DNA from: an uncultured Roseicyclus sp.
Lineage (GTDB): Bacteria > Pseudomonadota > Alphaproteobacteria > Rhodobacterales > Rhodobacteraceae
DNA length: 64,000 nucleotides
Direction: 5' to 3'
Assembly: GCA_947489665.1 (NCBI GenBank)
Contig: CANLEH010000001.1
Location: forward strand, 1,336,501 to 1,400,500
How positions within the stretch are numbered: position 1 is the stretch's first letter; the number at the start of each line of letters is the position of its first letter. The notes under the pieces are model-generated. The model worked only from the letters and a program-made list of their open reading frames with translations. It did no database searches and was not told the origin of the DNA. Made by a program: the position numbers and the translations under genes. Below are positions 45,443 to 54,634 of the stretch, piece after piece.

Positions 45443-46035
45443 GCCTCGAAATCCGCAATTTCTATTTCGACGAGGTGGCCGAGGTGATCGAACCTCTCGC
45501 CCATCTCCGCATCACCGTGTTCCGCGACTGGCCCTATCTCTATGACGGCGATCTGGATTACGAACGCCGCTTTCTCGCCGACTATGCCAAGGCGGATGGT
45601 ATGGTCTGTGCGGTCTTCGATGGCGACCGCATGGTCGGCGCGTCCACTGGCATGGGCCTCAAATGGCAACCGGCCAACGTGCGCGAGGCTTTCGCCGGGA
45701 ACTTTCTCAAGATCGAAGACATCTACTATTGTGCCGAATCCGTCCTCTTGCCCGAGTACCGGGGCAGGGGCCTTGGCCACGCCTTTTTCGAGCACCGCGA
45801 AATCAACGCCTTCAACCTGCACTACACGACCACCGGCTTCTGTTCGGTCATCCGTCCGCCCGACGACCCGCGCCGCCCGGCCGAGTATCGCCCGCTCGAC
45901 AGCTTCTGGCGCAAACGCGGCTACGCGCCGGTCCAAGACGCCGTGGCCCATATTCCCTGGCGCGACATCGGCGCGGCCGAGGAAACCGTCAAGCCCCTGC
46001 AAGTGTGGCTCTCCGACAAAAGATGGACTCATTGA
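45439..46035 (+). CDS. GNAT family acetyltransferase
   Basis: A 198-residue GNAT fold. The acetyl-CoA-binding segment is ESVLLPEYRGRGLGHAFFEHRE, with the R-x-x-G-x-G loop, and the end is FWRKRGYAPVQD. The start overlaps the SnoaL-like gene (ATGA) and the stop overlaps the nitrilase-type gene by one base. The substrate is unknown. Co-expression with a carbon-nitrogen hydrolase hints at amine or amide metabolism, which is inference. Confidence 0.85.
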   Translation: MSLEIRNFYFDEVAEVIEPLAHLRITVFRDWPYLYDGDLDYERRFLADYAKADGMVCAVFDGDRMVGASTGMGLKWQPANVREAFAGNFLKIEDIYYCAESVLLPEYRGRGLGHAFFEHREINAFNLHYTTTGFCSVIRPPDDPRRPAEYRPLDSFWRKRGYAPVQDAVAHIPWRDIGAAEETVKPLQVWLSDKRWTH

Positions 46036-46901
46036 TGCGCATCGCCACCGCCGCCTATCCCCTCGACCCTTTCGACAAATGGGAAGACTATGCCGCCAAG
46101 CAAATACATTGGGTGCGGGAGGCAGCCGGCGCGGGCGCCGACCTCCTCGTCTTCCCCGAATATGCCCGCATGGAACTCGCGACCCTACAAAACGCCGCCG
46201 GTGAGCTTGAGGCCTCCCTTCACGCCGCCTCCGACCTTGCCCAAGATGCCGATCACCTGATGGCGGATCTGGCCCAAGGCTACGGCGTCCACATCCTCTG
46301 CCCCTCCGGCCCCGTCTTCGATGAAGACCGCGACCGCCCCGTCAACCGCGCCTGGCTGGTCGGGCCTGACGGCTTTGTCGACTATACCGACAAACAGGTC
46401 ATGACCCGCTTCGAGCGCGAACAATGGAACGTCGTCCCCGGCGACCCGCTCCAAATGATCGACACCCCCCTCGGCAAAATTGGCGTGCTGATCTGCTACG
46501 ACGCCGAATTCCCGCTCCTTGCCCGCCGCCTGATCGAACAAGGCACCGAAATCCTGCTCTGTCCCTCCTGCACCGACAGCGAAGCAGGCTACAATCGTGT
46601 GCGCATCGGCGCCCAGGCCCGCGCGCTGGAAGGGCAGTGCGTCACCGTCCAATCCCCCACCGTTGGCGACGCCAAATGGTCCCCCGCCGTCGACGAAAAT
46701 GTAGGCGCTGCAGGCATTTACGGCCCGCCCGACCTCGGCTTCCCCGAGGACGGCATCCTCGCCCAAGGCGCGCTTGACGACCCCGGATGGGTTCTGGCCG
46801 ACATTGACCTCGCCGCCATTCACAAAGTCCGCGCCGAGGGCCATGTCTTCAACCACGCCCATTGGCCGGAATCCCACATCGCGGCGTCACAAACCGAATA
46901 A
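46035..46901 (+). CDS. Carbon-nitrogen hydrolase (nitrilase superfamily)
   Basis: A 288-residue nitrilase-fold enzyme with the Glu-Lys-Cys triad visible: Glu in LLVFPEYARME, Lys in YTDKQVMTRFE and Cys in VLICYDAEFP. It should hydrolyse an amide or N-carbamoyl compound in the cytoplasm; the substrate is not predictable. ATG 46035 overlaps the acetyltransferase stop (TGATG), and a much longer upstream extension in frame is a composition artefact. infA follows after about 90 bases and probably has its own promoter. Confidence 0.88.
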   Translation: MRIATAAYPLDPFDKWEDYAAKQIHWVREAAGAGADLLVFPEYARMELATLQNAAGELEASLHAASDLAQDADHLMADLAQGYGVHILCPSGPVFDEDRDRPVNRAWLVGPDGFVDYTDKQVMTRFEREQWNVVPGDPLQMIDTPLGKIGVLICYDAEFPLLARRLIEQGTEILLCPSCTDSEAGYNRVRIGAQARALEGQCVTVQSPTVGDAKWSPAVDENVGAAGIYGPPDLGFPEDGILAQGALDDPGWVLADIDLAAIHKVRAEGHVFNHAHWPESHIAASQTE

Positions 46902-46989
46902 CGCCCCGATTTCCCTTGAAACCCTGCACCTTTAGGCGCATTTACCCGGCACCAAGCCCCACCCACGGGGCGCAACTTATGGAGTGACC

Positions 46990-47208
46990 ATGGCCAAGGA
47001 AGAGATGCTCGAATTTCCTGGTGTCGTGAAGGAACTCCTGCCAAACGCGACATTCCGGGTCGAGCTCGAAAACGGCCATGAGATCATCGCACATACGGCA
47101 GGAAAGATGCGCAAAAACCGCATCCGGGTTCTGGCAGGCGACAAAGTCCAGGTGGAGATGACCCCCTACGACCTCACGAAGGGTCGTATCAACTACCGCT
47201 TCAAGTGA
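46990..47208 (+). CDS. infA: Translation initiation factor IF-1
   Basis: A 72-residue S1-like OB-fold protein ([45 protein letters not shown]) that binds the ribosomal A site during initiation. The ATG at 46990 is preceded by GGAG. The sequence is nearly invariant across alphaproteobacteria. Its stop overlaps a GTG start of the next gene by four bases. Confidence 0.97.
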   Translation: MAKEEMLEFPGVVKELLPNATFRVELENGHEIIAHTAGKMRKNRIRVLAGDKVQVEMTPYDLTKGRINYRFK

Positions 47209-47762
47209 CGGACCGCACGATCACGACCCCCGCCGAGATCTCGGACGGGGTGCGTGCCTTTGCGGCGACCTTGGGCGATGGTGAAGCCACCTTCGTCCCC
47301 GTCCAACCCGCTGAAAACGCGATAGAAGATCAACCCTTCTACAACGTGATCGTTGCAGGCGAAGGCGCAAAACCCGTATTCGGCTGGCTGATCTGGGAAC
47401 TCACCGGTTTCTGGCTGGAAGCCCAACGCCACGCAGTCCTCGAAACACCAGACGGCCTCAAAGACATTACGCCGCCTATCGACGAGGAAACCCAAATCCT
47501 CTTCGTCCGCGACAGCGATTGGGAATTTGACTACCTCAACCCCCAGCCGCTGCGCAAACCCGCCCGCCACCTGCTGACCGATGATCGCGACGTCCGCCAA
47601 TGGGCAAAGCTGGCCGACGATTTCGACATCTTCAAATTCCGCCACACCGTCTTCAAGGGCGACAGATCGGAATTCGTGATCCCCGAAGGCAAGGACCACC
47701 GCCGCATGGAACGCCTCCAGCGCGATTACAACGCCGCCGCGCGCGTGGCGCTTGCAAAATGA
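47205..47762 (+). CDS. Conserved-type hypothetical protein between infA and maf
   Basis: A 185-residue product starting at GTG 47205 and joined to both neighbours by four-base overlaps, so it is a real part of the infA-maf-rng unit. It is acidic and soluble, with no membrane segment. Features include [28 protein letters not shown] and RYDSDW-like [14 protein letters not shown], followed by a basic end ([12 protein letters not shown]). I do not recognise a domain and propose no function. Confidence 0.78.
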   Translation: MTDRTITTPAEISDGVRAFAATLGDGEATFVPVQPAENAIEDQPFYNVIVAGEGAKPVFGWLIWELTGFWLEAQRHAVLETPDGLKDITPPIDEETQILFVRDSDWEFDYLNPQPLRKPARHLLTDDRDVRQWAKLADDFDIFKFRHTVFKGDRSEFVIPEGKDHRRMERLQRDYNAAARVALAK

Positions 47763-48328
47763 AGCTGATCCTCGGCTCCGGCAGCCCGCGCCGCCTTGAA
47801 TTGCTCTCCGTCCTCGGCCTCGAACCGGCCGAAATTCGCCCGCCCGACATCAACGAAGACCCGCACAAAGGCGAACTCCCGCGCCCCTATGTCGAACGCA
47901 TGGCCCGTGAAAAGGCGCAAGCCATCCCCTGCGCCGACGACGAAGTTATCCTCGCTGCCGACACAACGGTTGCCGTCGGCCGCCGCATCCTTGGCAAGCC
48001 CGAAAACGCCGATGAGGCGCGCGCCTTTCTCGACCTGCTCGGCGGCCGTCGCCACCGCGTCTACACGGCCATCGCCGTGAAAACCGCCGATCACCTCCGC
48101 ACCCGCACCGTCGAATCCCGCGTCCAGATGAAACGCCTCAGCCAGACTGAGCGGGAAGGCTACATCGCCACCAACGATTGGCAAGGCAAGGCCGGCGGCT
48201 ACTCCATCCAAGGCCCCGCAGGCGCGTTCATCCCTTGGATCAGCGGCTCCCACTCCGCCATTGTCGGTCTGCCGCTGACCGAAACCGCGCACCTCCTGCA
48301 AGGCGCAGGCGTGAAGGTGTGGTCATGA
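47759..48328 (+). CDS. maf: Maf family nucleotide pyrophosphatase
   Basis: A 189-residue Maf/Ham1-like fold. [16 protein letters not shown] opens the protein and binds the phosphate, AADTTVAVG carries the catalytic Asp, and [13 protein letters not shown] plus [20 protein letters not shown] complete the site. Maf proteins hydrolyse dTTP, UTP and modified nucleotides and are linked to septation. The ATG at 47759 overlaps the previous stop and has the canonical [13 protein letters not shown]-terminus. A longer in-frame upstream extension is not real. Confidence 0.93.
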   Translation: MKLILGSGSPRRLELLSVLGLEPAEIRPPDINEDPHKGELPRPYVERMAREKAQAIPCADDEVILAADTTVAVGRRILGKPENADEARAFLDLLGGRRHRVYTAIAVKTADHLRTRTVESRVQMKRLSQTEREGYIATNDWQGKAGGYSIQGPAGAFIPWISGSHSAIVGLPLTETAHLLQGAGVKVWS

Positions 48329-49374
48329 AGGGCCGCACCGTCCTCCTCGACCATATCGCGGGCCGCGAAGCCGCCGCCCTCATGGTCGACGGCAAGCTCC
48401 ATGACCTGCTGATCGACCCGCCCGAGGATGCCGCCCCCGGCGTCGGTGCCATTGCCTGGGCCGTCGCCGACCGTCCGCTGAAAGGGCAGGGCGGCCAGAC
48501 CCTGCAACTGGGCGATGGCCTGACGGGCTATCTCCGCCGCGCCAAGGATATCTCGCCCGGCGATGCCTTCTGGGTGCAGGTCTCCGGCGTGGCTGAGGCG
48601 GGCAAAGCCATTCCCGTCACGCCCGATCTGATCTTCAAGTCCCGCTACGCCATCGTCACGCCGCATAAACCCGGCCTGAACGTCAGCCGCTCCATCCGCG
48701 ACGATGATGAACGCGACCGCCTGCTGGCCATCGCCCATGATAGCCGCGCCGCCAGCGATGAATATGGTCTGATCATCCGCTCCTCCGCCGCTGGGGCCGA
48801 TGCGGATGACATCCACACCGACATCTACGAGCAATGCAAGACGGCCACGATGGTTCTGGAACAGCGCGACGGTCCCGCGGAATGGCTGTTGGGTGCCGAC
48901 AGCGCGCATATCCTCGCCTGGCGCGAATGGGACAATCCTGATGAGGTTGTGTCAGAGCCCGGCTGTTTTGGGACCCACGGCGCGCTTGAAGCCATCGACG
49001 CCGCCCTCGCACCTCGCCAACCGCTCGCCGGTGGCGGCCATGCGTATATCGAGGCCACCCGCGCCCTGATCGCCGTCGACGTGAACACCGGCAAGGACCA
49101 TTCCCTTGCCGCCGGTCTCAAGGCCAACCTCGCGCTGGTCCGCGACCTTCCTCGCTTGCTTCGCATCAAGGGCCTTGGCGGGCAGATCACGCTCGACCTC
49201 GCCCCGATGCCCAAACGCGACCGCAAGCAGGTGGAAGATGCCGTGAAGAAGAGCTTCCGTCAGGATGGCTCAGACGTGGTCGTCGCGGGCTGGACACCGC
49301 TCGGCCATCTCGAACTGACCCGCAAACGCGACCGGCTGCCGCTGTCTCAGGTCTGGCCGCGCGACGTATCCTGA
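48325..49374 (+). CDS. rng: Ribonuclease E/G family protein
   Basis: A 349-residue compact RNase E/G-type endonuclease. The end of the catalytic domain shows the metal-binding aspartates in [11 protein letters not shown] and ITLDLAPM, and the nearby [13 protein letters not shown] matches the family. It is shorter than Escherichia coli RNase G (about 490 residues), lacking much of the C-terminal small domain. It probably matures rRNA or mRNA. It follows maf with a four-base overlap. In relatives yacG follows directly; here a repeat cluster and a reversed transglycosylase gene intervene. Confidence 0.88.
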   Translation: MKGRTVLLDHIAGREAAALMVDGKLHDLLIDPPEDAAPGVGAIAWAVADRPLKGQGGQTLQLGDGLTGYLRRAKDISPGDAFWVQVSGVAEAGKAIPVTPDLIFKSRYAIVTPHKPGLNVSRSIRDDDERDRLLAIAHDSRAASDEYGLIIRSSAAGADADDIHTDIYEQCKTATMVLEQRDGPAEWLLGADSAHILAWREWDNPDEVVSEPGCFGTHGALEAIDAALAPRQPLAGGGHAYIEATRALIAVDVNTGKDHSLAAGLKANLALVRDLPRLLRIKGLGGQITLDLAPMPKRDRKQVEDAVKKSFRQDGSDVVVAGWTPLGHLELTRKRDRLPLSQVWPRDVS

Positions 49375-49377
49375 ACT

Positions 49378-49514
49378 CCGTCCATTTGAACGCAGATCCG
49401 TTCATCTGAACGCATCTCTGGCGGGCGGTTGAACCCGGTCCAATACCCGTTCACTTGAACGCATTTTTCGCAAAATATCCGTTCAGATGGACGCATATGC
49501 GTTCAGGTGAACGG
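49378..49514. repeat. Cluster of five 17-bp palindromic repeats
   Basis: Consensus CCGTTCAnnTGAACGCA. Four copies face one way (49378-49394, 49398-49414, 49447-49463, 49479-49495), with one or two differences in the first and fourth, and one copy is inverted (49498-49514). The last two face each other across two bases and can form a 36-base imperfect hairpin. They lie between the convergent ends of rng and the transglycosylase gene. Unequal spacing (20, 49, 32 and 19 bases start to start) rules out CRISPR. Confidence 0.85.
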
Positions 49515-49522
49515 ACTCTCGT

Positions 49523-50785
49523 CTATCGAAGCCGACGCAAAAGCGCCAGCGACGGCTCTCCATCCACCGGCAACCCATTGGCTGCCTGATAGGCCTCAAT
49601 CGCAGCTTCCGTGCCCGATCCGATTACGCCATCGGGCGTTCCCGCATCGAACCCGGCCGCGTTCAAAAGCTCCTGCAATTCGCGCCGCTGCGCTTGCGTC
49701 AGACCGCTCGTATCGGCGCCAAAGGACTGCCGCAACGGCCCCCCACCGGCCAGCCGGTCGGACATATAACCAACGCCAATTCCGTAATTGGTGGAGTTGT
49801 TGTAGCGCAGTATCACATTGAAATTGTGATATAAAATCCAGGCAGGCGCACCCGCACCGCCCGGCGCATGAATGGCCGCTGACCCATGATCGGGGATTTG
49901 GCCACCGCCCGCGCGCCGCACGCCCAGATCGCGCCATGCGCTGACAGAGCGTCGATTGTCTCGGCCCGTCGACGCGCTAAACCCTTGAGGCAATTGCACT
50001 TCCATCCCCCAAGGCTCCCCACGCCGCCAGCCGAAGCGGTTGAAATAAGCCGCAGTGGAGGCCAGCGAATCCGTCGGATCATTCGACCAGATATCGCGCC
50101 GCCCATCGCCGCGGAAATCCACCGCATATTCCTCGTAAGTCGTTGGAATGAATTGCGTATGTCCCATCGCACCAGCCCAGGAACCCAGCATCTGTTCGGG
50201 CGTCGTATCGCCGTTCTGAATGATTTTCAGGGCCGAAACCAACTGCGCCTCAAAGAACCGCCCGCGCCGCCCTTCCCACGCCAAAGTGGCCACGGCCGAG
50301 ATGACCGGAATGTCCCCCAGCCGCGTTCCAAAGCGACTTTCCACACCCCAAACGGCCGCAGTGACCTCTGGCGGCACGCCATAAGCGCCCTCTATGTCAT
50401 TGAGAACATTGCGTTGTTGCGCGAAGCGCCCGCGCCCGACCGACAGATCATCGTCACCCGCGACAAGGGCCAGATAGTCCTCGGTCGAGCGGCGGAATTC
50501 TGTCTGATTGCGGTCCCGCTCCACCACACCCGGCAGGAATCCCACGCCCCGCAGGCCCCGGTTGAGCGCATCCTCGCTGATGCCGGCCGCCCGCCCGCGC
50601 GGCCTAAAGCCTTGAATCCAAGCGTCAAAATCGGCGTTCGGTTGCGGCATGAAGTCGGGATCGGTCGAAGGGCCATCGGCCCCCGCCGCACCGATTTCAG
50701 GCAACGCGAAGCCACCCCCTCTGACACAGCCCGCAAGCGCGAATGCGCCCGATGCCGCCAAAACTGTCCGTCGTGATACGCCCAT
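49523..50785 (-). CDS. MltB-type lytic murein transglycosylase, Tat lipoprotein
   Basis: A 420-residue protein. The N-terminus SRRTVLAASGAFALAGC joins a twin-arginine-like motif to a lipobox, so it is probably an outer-membrane lipoprotein. The catalytic domain (about 55-330) has VWGVESRFG with the catalytic Glu, GAMGHTQFIPTTYEEYA and YNNSTNYG typical of the MltB/SLT family. The C-terminal 60 residues form a peptidoglycan-binding domain (LQELLNAAGFDAGTPDGVIG). It cleaves glycan strands forming 1,6-anhydro ends. ATG 50785 has GGAG upstream; an in-frame start 63 bases earlier would hide the signal peptide. Confidence 0.92.
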   Translation of the reverse strand: MGVSRRTVLAASGAFALAGCVRGGGFALPEIGAAGADGPSTDPDFMPQPNADFDAWIQGFRPRGRAAGISEDALNRGLRGVGFLPGVVERDRNQTEFRRSTEDYLALVAGDDDLSVGRGRFAQQRNVLNDIEGAYGVPPEVTAAVWGVESRFGTRLGDIPVISAVATLAWEGRRGRFFEAQLVSALKIIQNGDTTPEQMLGSWAGAMGHTQFIPTTYEEYAVDFRGDGRRDIWSNDPTDSLASTAAYFNRFGWRRGEPWGMEVQLPQGFSASTGRDNRRSVSAWRDLGVRRAGGGQIPDHGSAAIHAPGGAGAPAWILYHNFNVILRYNNSTNYGIGVGYMSDRLAGGGPLRQSFGADTSGLTQAQRRELQELLNAAGFDAGTPDGVIGSGTEAAIEAYQAANGLPVDGEPSLALLRRLR

Positions 50786-50921
50786 CTCACCGCTCCACCC
50801 GTGTTTTGCCCCAGCTAAAGGCGCATTGCCCGTCCGCGCAATGCCCAAGGCCGTTCTCGCCCCTTGCAGGCAGGTTCAGGCTCCCCCAAATTGGCCCTGA
50901 TCCCGTTGTTGAGAGACCAAG

Positions 50922-51104
50922 ATGCCTTGTCCAATTTGTGAAAAAGAGCCTATGGACGCCTATCGCCCCTTCTGTTCGCGCCGCTGTGCCGATGTTGATC
51001 TCGGCCGGTGGCTGAACGGCAGTTACGCGGTGCCCTCCACCGATCCCGAGGATATCGAGCAGGCCCTTGAAGAGGCCGCGAAATCCGAGCCGAAACTGCA
51101 CTGA
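50922..51104 (+). CDS. yacG: DNA gyrase inhibitor YacG
   Basis: A 60-residue zinc protein: MPCPICEKE and RPFCSRRCADVDLGRWLNG give the Cys-x2-Cys...Cys-x3-Cys site and the typical helix. In Escherichia coli YacG binds GyrB and blocks DNA binding. It belongs with infA-maf-rng, from which it is separated here by the inserted transglycosylase gene. A tRNA-Phe gene follows. Confidence 0.93.
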   Translation: MPCPICEKEPMDAYRPFCSRRCADVDLGRWLNGSYAVPSTDPEDIEQALEEAAKSEPKLH

Positions 51105-51204
51105 AACCTCGTGCTGAAAAATCCACATCCCCCTATGGACAGCGCTCCCCGATCCCCCTAGAACGCCGCTACCCACAGCGACGACATCCCGCCGCTGGTC
51201 CCGT

Positions 51205-51279
51205 GCCCGGGTAGCTCAGGGGTAGAGCAGTGGATTGAAAATCCTCGTGTCGGTGGTTCGATTCCGCCCCCGGGCACCA
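51205..51279 (+). tRNA. tRNA-Phe (anticodon GAA)
   Basis: A complete cloverleaf: acceptor GCCCGGG/CCCGGGC, D-arm GCTCAGGGGTAGAGC, anticodon stem GGATT/AATCC with loop containing GAA, T-arm with GGTTCGATTCC, and encoded CCA at 51277-51279. Genes of a mobile element start directly after it, so its 3' end is the likely attachment site. Confidence 0.96.
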
Positions 51280-51671
51280 TCAAATCAAAGACTTAGGAGA
51301 GACGGGAATTTCTTAGGCTCGCTATAGGCTCTTTCTTTGTCTAGTCGTACGCACTCTTCGACTTCGAACAAACAAGTCTTTGGGAGTTGGTCACGGCTTG
51401 AGTCCTTTGACGCTCTTGGGCCACTCCACGCCAAAGTGTCGTTAGCCGCAAATTCGACGCGAAAGTCCTTTGTCGACCTCTATGAAGGGTTGGGTCACCG
51501 ACGGGGAGGGCATAGCGCTCGCCCATAAAAATACGGCTCAGACCAACGCTATTTTGCCTGTTTTCAGGGTTCGATATCGTCGATTTTAGGATTTGCGGCG
51601 ATTTCCGTCGAGCTCGCAAAAAGCCGCTTTGTTGAGCGGTATATTGGGGTTCGATCACTTTTGGCGGTCTG
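51280..51671. other. Gene-free left end of the element
   Basis: About 390 bases between tRNA-Phe and the recombinase stop codon. No gene, hairpin with T-run or copy of the tRNA 3' end is seen. A recombinase attachment core would be expected near here, but I cannot define it. Confidence 0.4.
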
Positions 51672-53111
51672 TCATGAGAGTTCGAGCGACTTGGCTGATT
51701 TGGCTTCAGTCTGACGCAAGTGTGTCACGGCCCAGTCCTTCAGGATGAGTTGGACGTTCGACTGATCCGCAGTTCTCGCTGAGAAGGTCTGTCGCAGCAA
51801 TTGCCGGCGCTCCGTTCTGTTCCCGCGCTCGTAAACCGTGGCGACGACTCGCAGGAGCTCGAGCAATTCCAGATGCTGGCAACGGAGCGCTTTTGGATCA
51901 GGCAGCTCACTCAGCTCTCGGCGCAGCTGGTCCAACTCAAAGTCTAGCCCCTTTGACTTCTCCTGATACGTGGCATGATCCACAACCTCATCGAGCAGCA
52001 AGTCCGCCAAGCGGCTCTTCTTCGCCTCCCGCTCTTCAATCCGCGCCGAAATCGATGTGCGTTTTGCCTTGGTCTCAACCACGAGCTGGTCTTCGTCCCA
52101 GCTGCGTTTGAGGTCGTAAACGGCTGCATCGCTGAGCTGCAGGGATTTGAGTTCGCTGAGCACTGCGCCTTCCAGCCGATCTTCTCGGATGCTTGTCATG
52201 GGGCAGTCTTTGCACTGACAGCGGTAGTAGACATGGGCCTTTTGCCGCTCTGGCACGAGCGGGCCCTCACAAAGCGCGCACCGGAACAGCCCCATAAAGA
52301 GGTGTTGATGCTGCGTGATCTTAGGACTGCCCCTGTACCGGCGCATAGCCTGCACCCGATTGTAGAGGTCTTTGGAGATGATTGGCTGATGAATCCCAGG
52401 GTAGGTCTCTCCGGTGCGTTCGATCTTGATCAGACCGTGGTAAAAGGGGTTCCCAAGAAGCTTCTCCATACCGTGAAGGCTGATCTTGCCGCCATTGTGG
52501 TTGCGCAGCCCCAGCCGAAACGCCTCCTCTCTTAAGCTCTCATAGGAATGATCGCCGGTGGCATAGAGCTCGAACATGTGCGCCACGATGGGCGCCGTGT
52601 CCGGACAGGGCGGTTTTGGCTTGCCGCGCCCGCCTTTGAGGTAGCCAAGCGGGGGTCGGAACGGGAACAACCCCTGCTTCAGGCGCCCGCGCAAACCCTT
52701 CTTGGTCTCATCCCGTTGGTTGCGTGAGAAATCGGCGGCCAAGGCCGCCAACATGTCGGCGATGAACCGCCCCGCCCTGGAATTGAAGTCTGTTGGGTCT
52801 GTTGCAATGTGGAAGGCGATGCCTTGGTCCAGCAGCGCAGACACATTCCCCCAATCCGTCATGTTGCGGGACCCTCGGTCGAGCTTGTGCAACATAAGCG
52901 CGTCAGCATGGCCGCGCTTGAGGCGTCCGGCCATGGTATTGAAGATTGGGCGTCCCGTTTTGGAGGCCGTCTCAAGCTCAACAAACCACTCGGTGATTTG
53001 CAGGCCACGCTGAGTTGCGGCTCTTGAGATCTCGTCCTTCTGGACCTCTAGGGAGACTCCTTCTCCTTGCTTGGGTGTACTGACGCGAACATAGCCGAAG
53101 CAGGGGATCAT
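51672..53111 (-). CDS. Large serine recombinase
   Basis: A 479-residue resolvase/integrase. The N-terminal catalytic domain has the nucleophile Ser11 in YVRVSTPKQGEG and the helix-E-like MLAALAADFSRNQRDETKKGL. A recombinase domain (GYLKGG...SLREEAFRLGLRN) follows, then a zinc ribbon (FRCALCEGPLV...YRCQCKDC) and a coiled-coil region rich in Glu, Lys and Arg (about 320-400). Large serine recombinases integrate and excise phages and islands. Its position beside tRNA-Phe makes it the probable integrase of this element. It overlaps a short upstream gene by four bases. Confidence 0.93.
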   Translation of the reverse strand: MIPCFGYVRVSTPKQGEGVSLEVQKDEISRAATQRGLQITEWFVELETASKTGRPIFNTMAGRLKRGHADALMLHKLDRGSRNMTDWGNVSALLDQGIAFHIATDPTDFNSRAGRFIADMLAALAADFSRNQRDETKKGLRGRLKQGLFPFRPPLGYLKGGRGKPKPPCPDTAPIVAHMFELYATGDHSYESLREEAFRLGLRNHNGGKISLHGMEKLLGNPFYHGLIKIERTGETYPGIHQPIISKDLYNRVQAMRRYRGSPKITQHQHLFMGLFRCALCEGPLVPERQKAHVYYRCQCKDCPMTSIREDRLEGAVLSELKSLQLSDAAVYDLKRSWDEDQLVVETKAKRTSISARIEEREAKKSRLADLLLDEVVDHATYQEKSKGLDFELDQLRRELSELPDPKALRCQHLELLELLRVVATVYERGNRTERRQLLRQTFSARTADQSNVQLILKDWAVTHLRQTEAKSAKSLELS

Positions 53112-53254
53112 GACGGACTGGGGTTATCTTCGGACTCTACCATATCCTCAGATTTAGGCGAATCCGCCCAGGGCCATTGGCCGTCCTTGATCAGGCGCAA
53201 AGCCACCTTCCGGCAGAGGTCCAAATGCTGTTCTAGGCGGTCGTCATCGTTCAT
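53108..53254 (-). CDS. Short protein co-translated with the recombinase
   Basis: A 48-residue product, MNDDDRLEQHLDLCRKVAL..., with an N-terminal amphipathic helix and an acidic Ser/Pro-rich end. Its stop overlaps the recombinase ATG by four bases (ATGA), which strongly suggests that it is a real gene feeding translation into the recombinase. It could be a small regulator or directionality factor, but no fold is recognisable and that is speculation. Confidence 0.55.
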   Translation of the reverse strand: MNDDDRLEQHLDLCRKVALRLIKDGQWPWADSPKSEDMVESEDNPSPS

Positions 53255-53303
53255 GTGCTTATGGTACGCACGACCCGGGACCTGGCTAGCAGGCGCGCAA
53301 TCA

Positions 53304-54578
53304 TCAGGCCTGATGTGCTGGATACATAGACGCACTGAAGGGTTTTAGTCGCTGGCCTTGGACCATCTGCTGCACCACGGCGCGATGATTTGGCTGGTTT
53401 GCGAGATCAAGGGCAGAGAAGGGCGGCAAAGATCGTTCCAGCAACGCCGCATCATTGGCCCCCACGCGAAACACCACTTTGCTTCCGACATTGCCATCGA
53501 GGGCATCCCGGACGGCCTGGCTGCTCTGTGCCAGATGCTGCTGCGCCAGGATCAAACCGAGGCCATATTTACGGGCCTCCGCCAAGAGCCCGGCAAACGT
53601 TGCGGTTGTAAACGCATGATACTCGTCTGCGTAGAGGAAGAACGGACGCCGGGCCGCCTCTGGGAGGCCGTGTCGCGTCAGGGCGGCATGCATCAAGCTG
53701 CTGGTGATCAAGCCCCCGAGAACGTTGGATACGTCAGACCCAAGCCGACCCTTTGCGAGGTTCACGATCAGCCGTCCGCCGGTGTCCATCAGCGATCGGA
53801 ACCGCAGAGGTTCCTTCGGTTCGCACAGCGCTGTACGCACTAGCGGATGGGCCAGGAAGGCGCCAAGCTTGGTTGCAATGGCCGAGACACCGTCCGCACT
53901 GGTTTGATAGTTCATCTGCGGAAACTCATGTCTCCAGAACATCCGGACCTGGTCGTCGGTGACCCGCTCGACCACCTGCTTGCGAAACCCCTTCCAGATA
54001 AGCAGCTTCAGAATGTCCCGCAGATCCGTTTGAGGCTGCTCAAGCAGGGCTAGGATCGAGTACCGCAGCAAATGTTCCATGCGGGGACCCCAGGCGTCGG
54101 ACCATTGCGATTTAAGAGTGTCGATGAGGCCGGACGCCACTAGGGGCCGGTGGTTTAGCGAGATCCGCGCCAAAGGGTTGTACCCGAGCAAACACGCAGG
54201 ATCTGCGATATCCCAATAGAGATGCGCGACGGGCAAAGTTCGATGCAGGCTGTCCGCGAGGTCTCCGTGGGGGTCAATCAAACAGACCCCCCGTCCGGCC
54301 ACGGCATCTTGCCAGATCAGGTTGTGCAGCAGGGTCGATTTGCCTGTCCCTGTCTGTCCAATGAGGCTGAGGTGAAACAGCCGGTCAGGCTGCAGCAGCC
54401 CAAACGGCTTTGGGTTCCCGTAGCGCTGATAGGCGAGGCCAAGGATTGAGGGATGCATCCCCTCATTGTCATGCCTTGGCCCGTATCGGGCTAGCAGGCC
54501 GCGTATCGCCCTCGCTGATACCGTGACTGCTTGTCCGCTCCCCAAGACTGCGAGACCATAAACACAGATCAGCCCCAT
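53304..54578 (-). CDS. VirD4/HerA-like DNA-transfer ATPase
   Basis: A 424-residue P-loop ATPase: Walker A GQTGTGKST, LIDPHGDLAD, Walker B FFLYADEYHAF, and LILAQQHLAQ sensor motif. This pattern belongs to the DUF87/TraD-VirD4 coupling-protein branch that pumps DNA. No N-terminal membrane anchor is seen beyond a short hydrophobic start (MGLICVYGLAVLG). The start at 54578 has GGAGG nearby; an ATG at 54458 is the alternative. A second, longer ATPase of the same class lies at the right end of the window. Confidence 0.82.
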   Translation of the reverse strand: MGLICVYGLAVLGSGQAVTVSARAIRGLLARYGPRHDNEGMHPSILGLAYQRYGNPKPFGLLQPDRLFHLSLIGQTGTGKSTLLHNLIWQDAVAGRGVCLIDPHGDLADSLHRTLPVAHLYWDIADPACLLGYNPLARISLNHRPLVASGLIDTLKSQWSDAWGPRMEHLLRYSILALLEQPQTDLRDILKLLIWKGFRKQVVERVTDDQVRMFWRHEFPQMNYQTSADGVSAIATKLGAFLAHPLVRTALCEPKEPLRFRSLMDTGGRLIVNLAKGRLGSDVSNVLGGLITSSLMHAALTRHGLPEAARRPFFLYADEYHAFTTATFAGLLAEARKYGLGLILAQQHLAQSSQAVRDALDGNVGSKVVFRVGANDAALLERSLPPFSALDLANQPNHRAVVQQMVQGQRLKPFSASMYPAHQA

Positions 54579-54634
54579 CGCCCTCCGCCAAGAGCGTGAG
54601 ATGTCCTTGCGCTCTTGTCCGGAAGGAGATGGAG

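Noticed and set aside
45663-46034. Long N-terminal extension of the nitrilase-type hydrolase
   Set aside because: It is the alternate frame of the acetyltransferase gene; the canonical start is ATG 46035 overlapping that gene's stop.
49378-49514. CRISPR array
   Set aside because: Repeats are only 17 bp and palindromic, spacing is irregular, one copy is inverted, and no cas gene is near.
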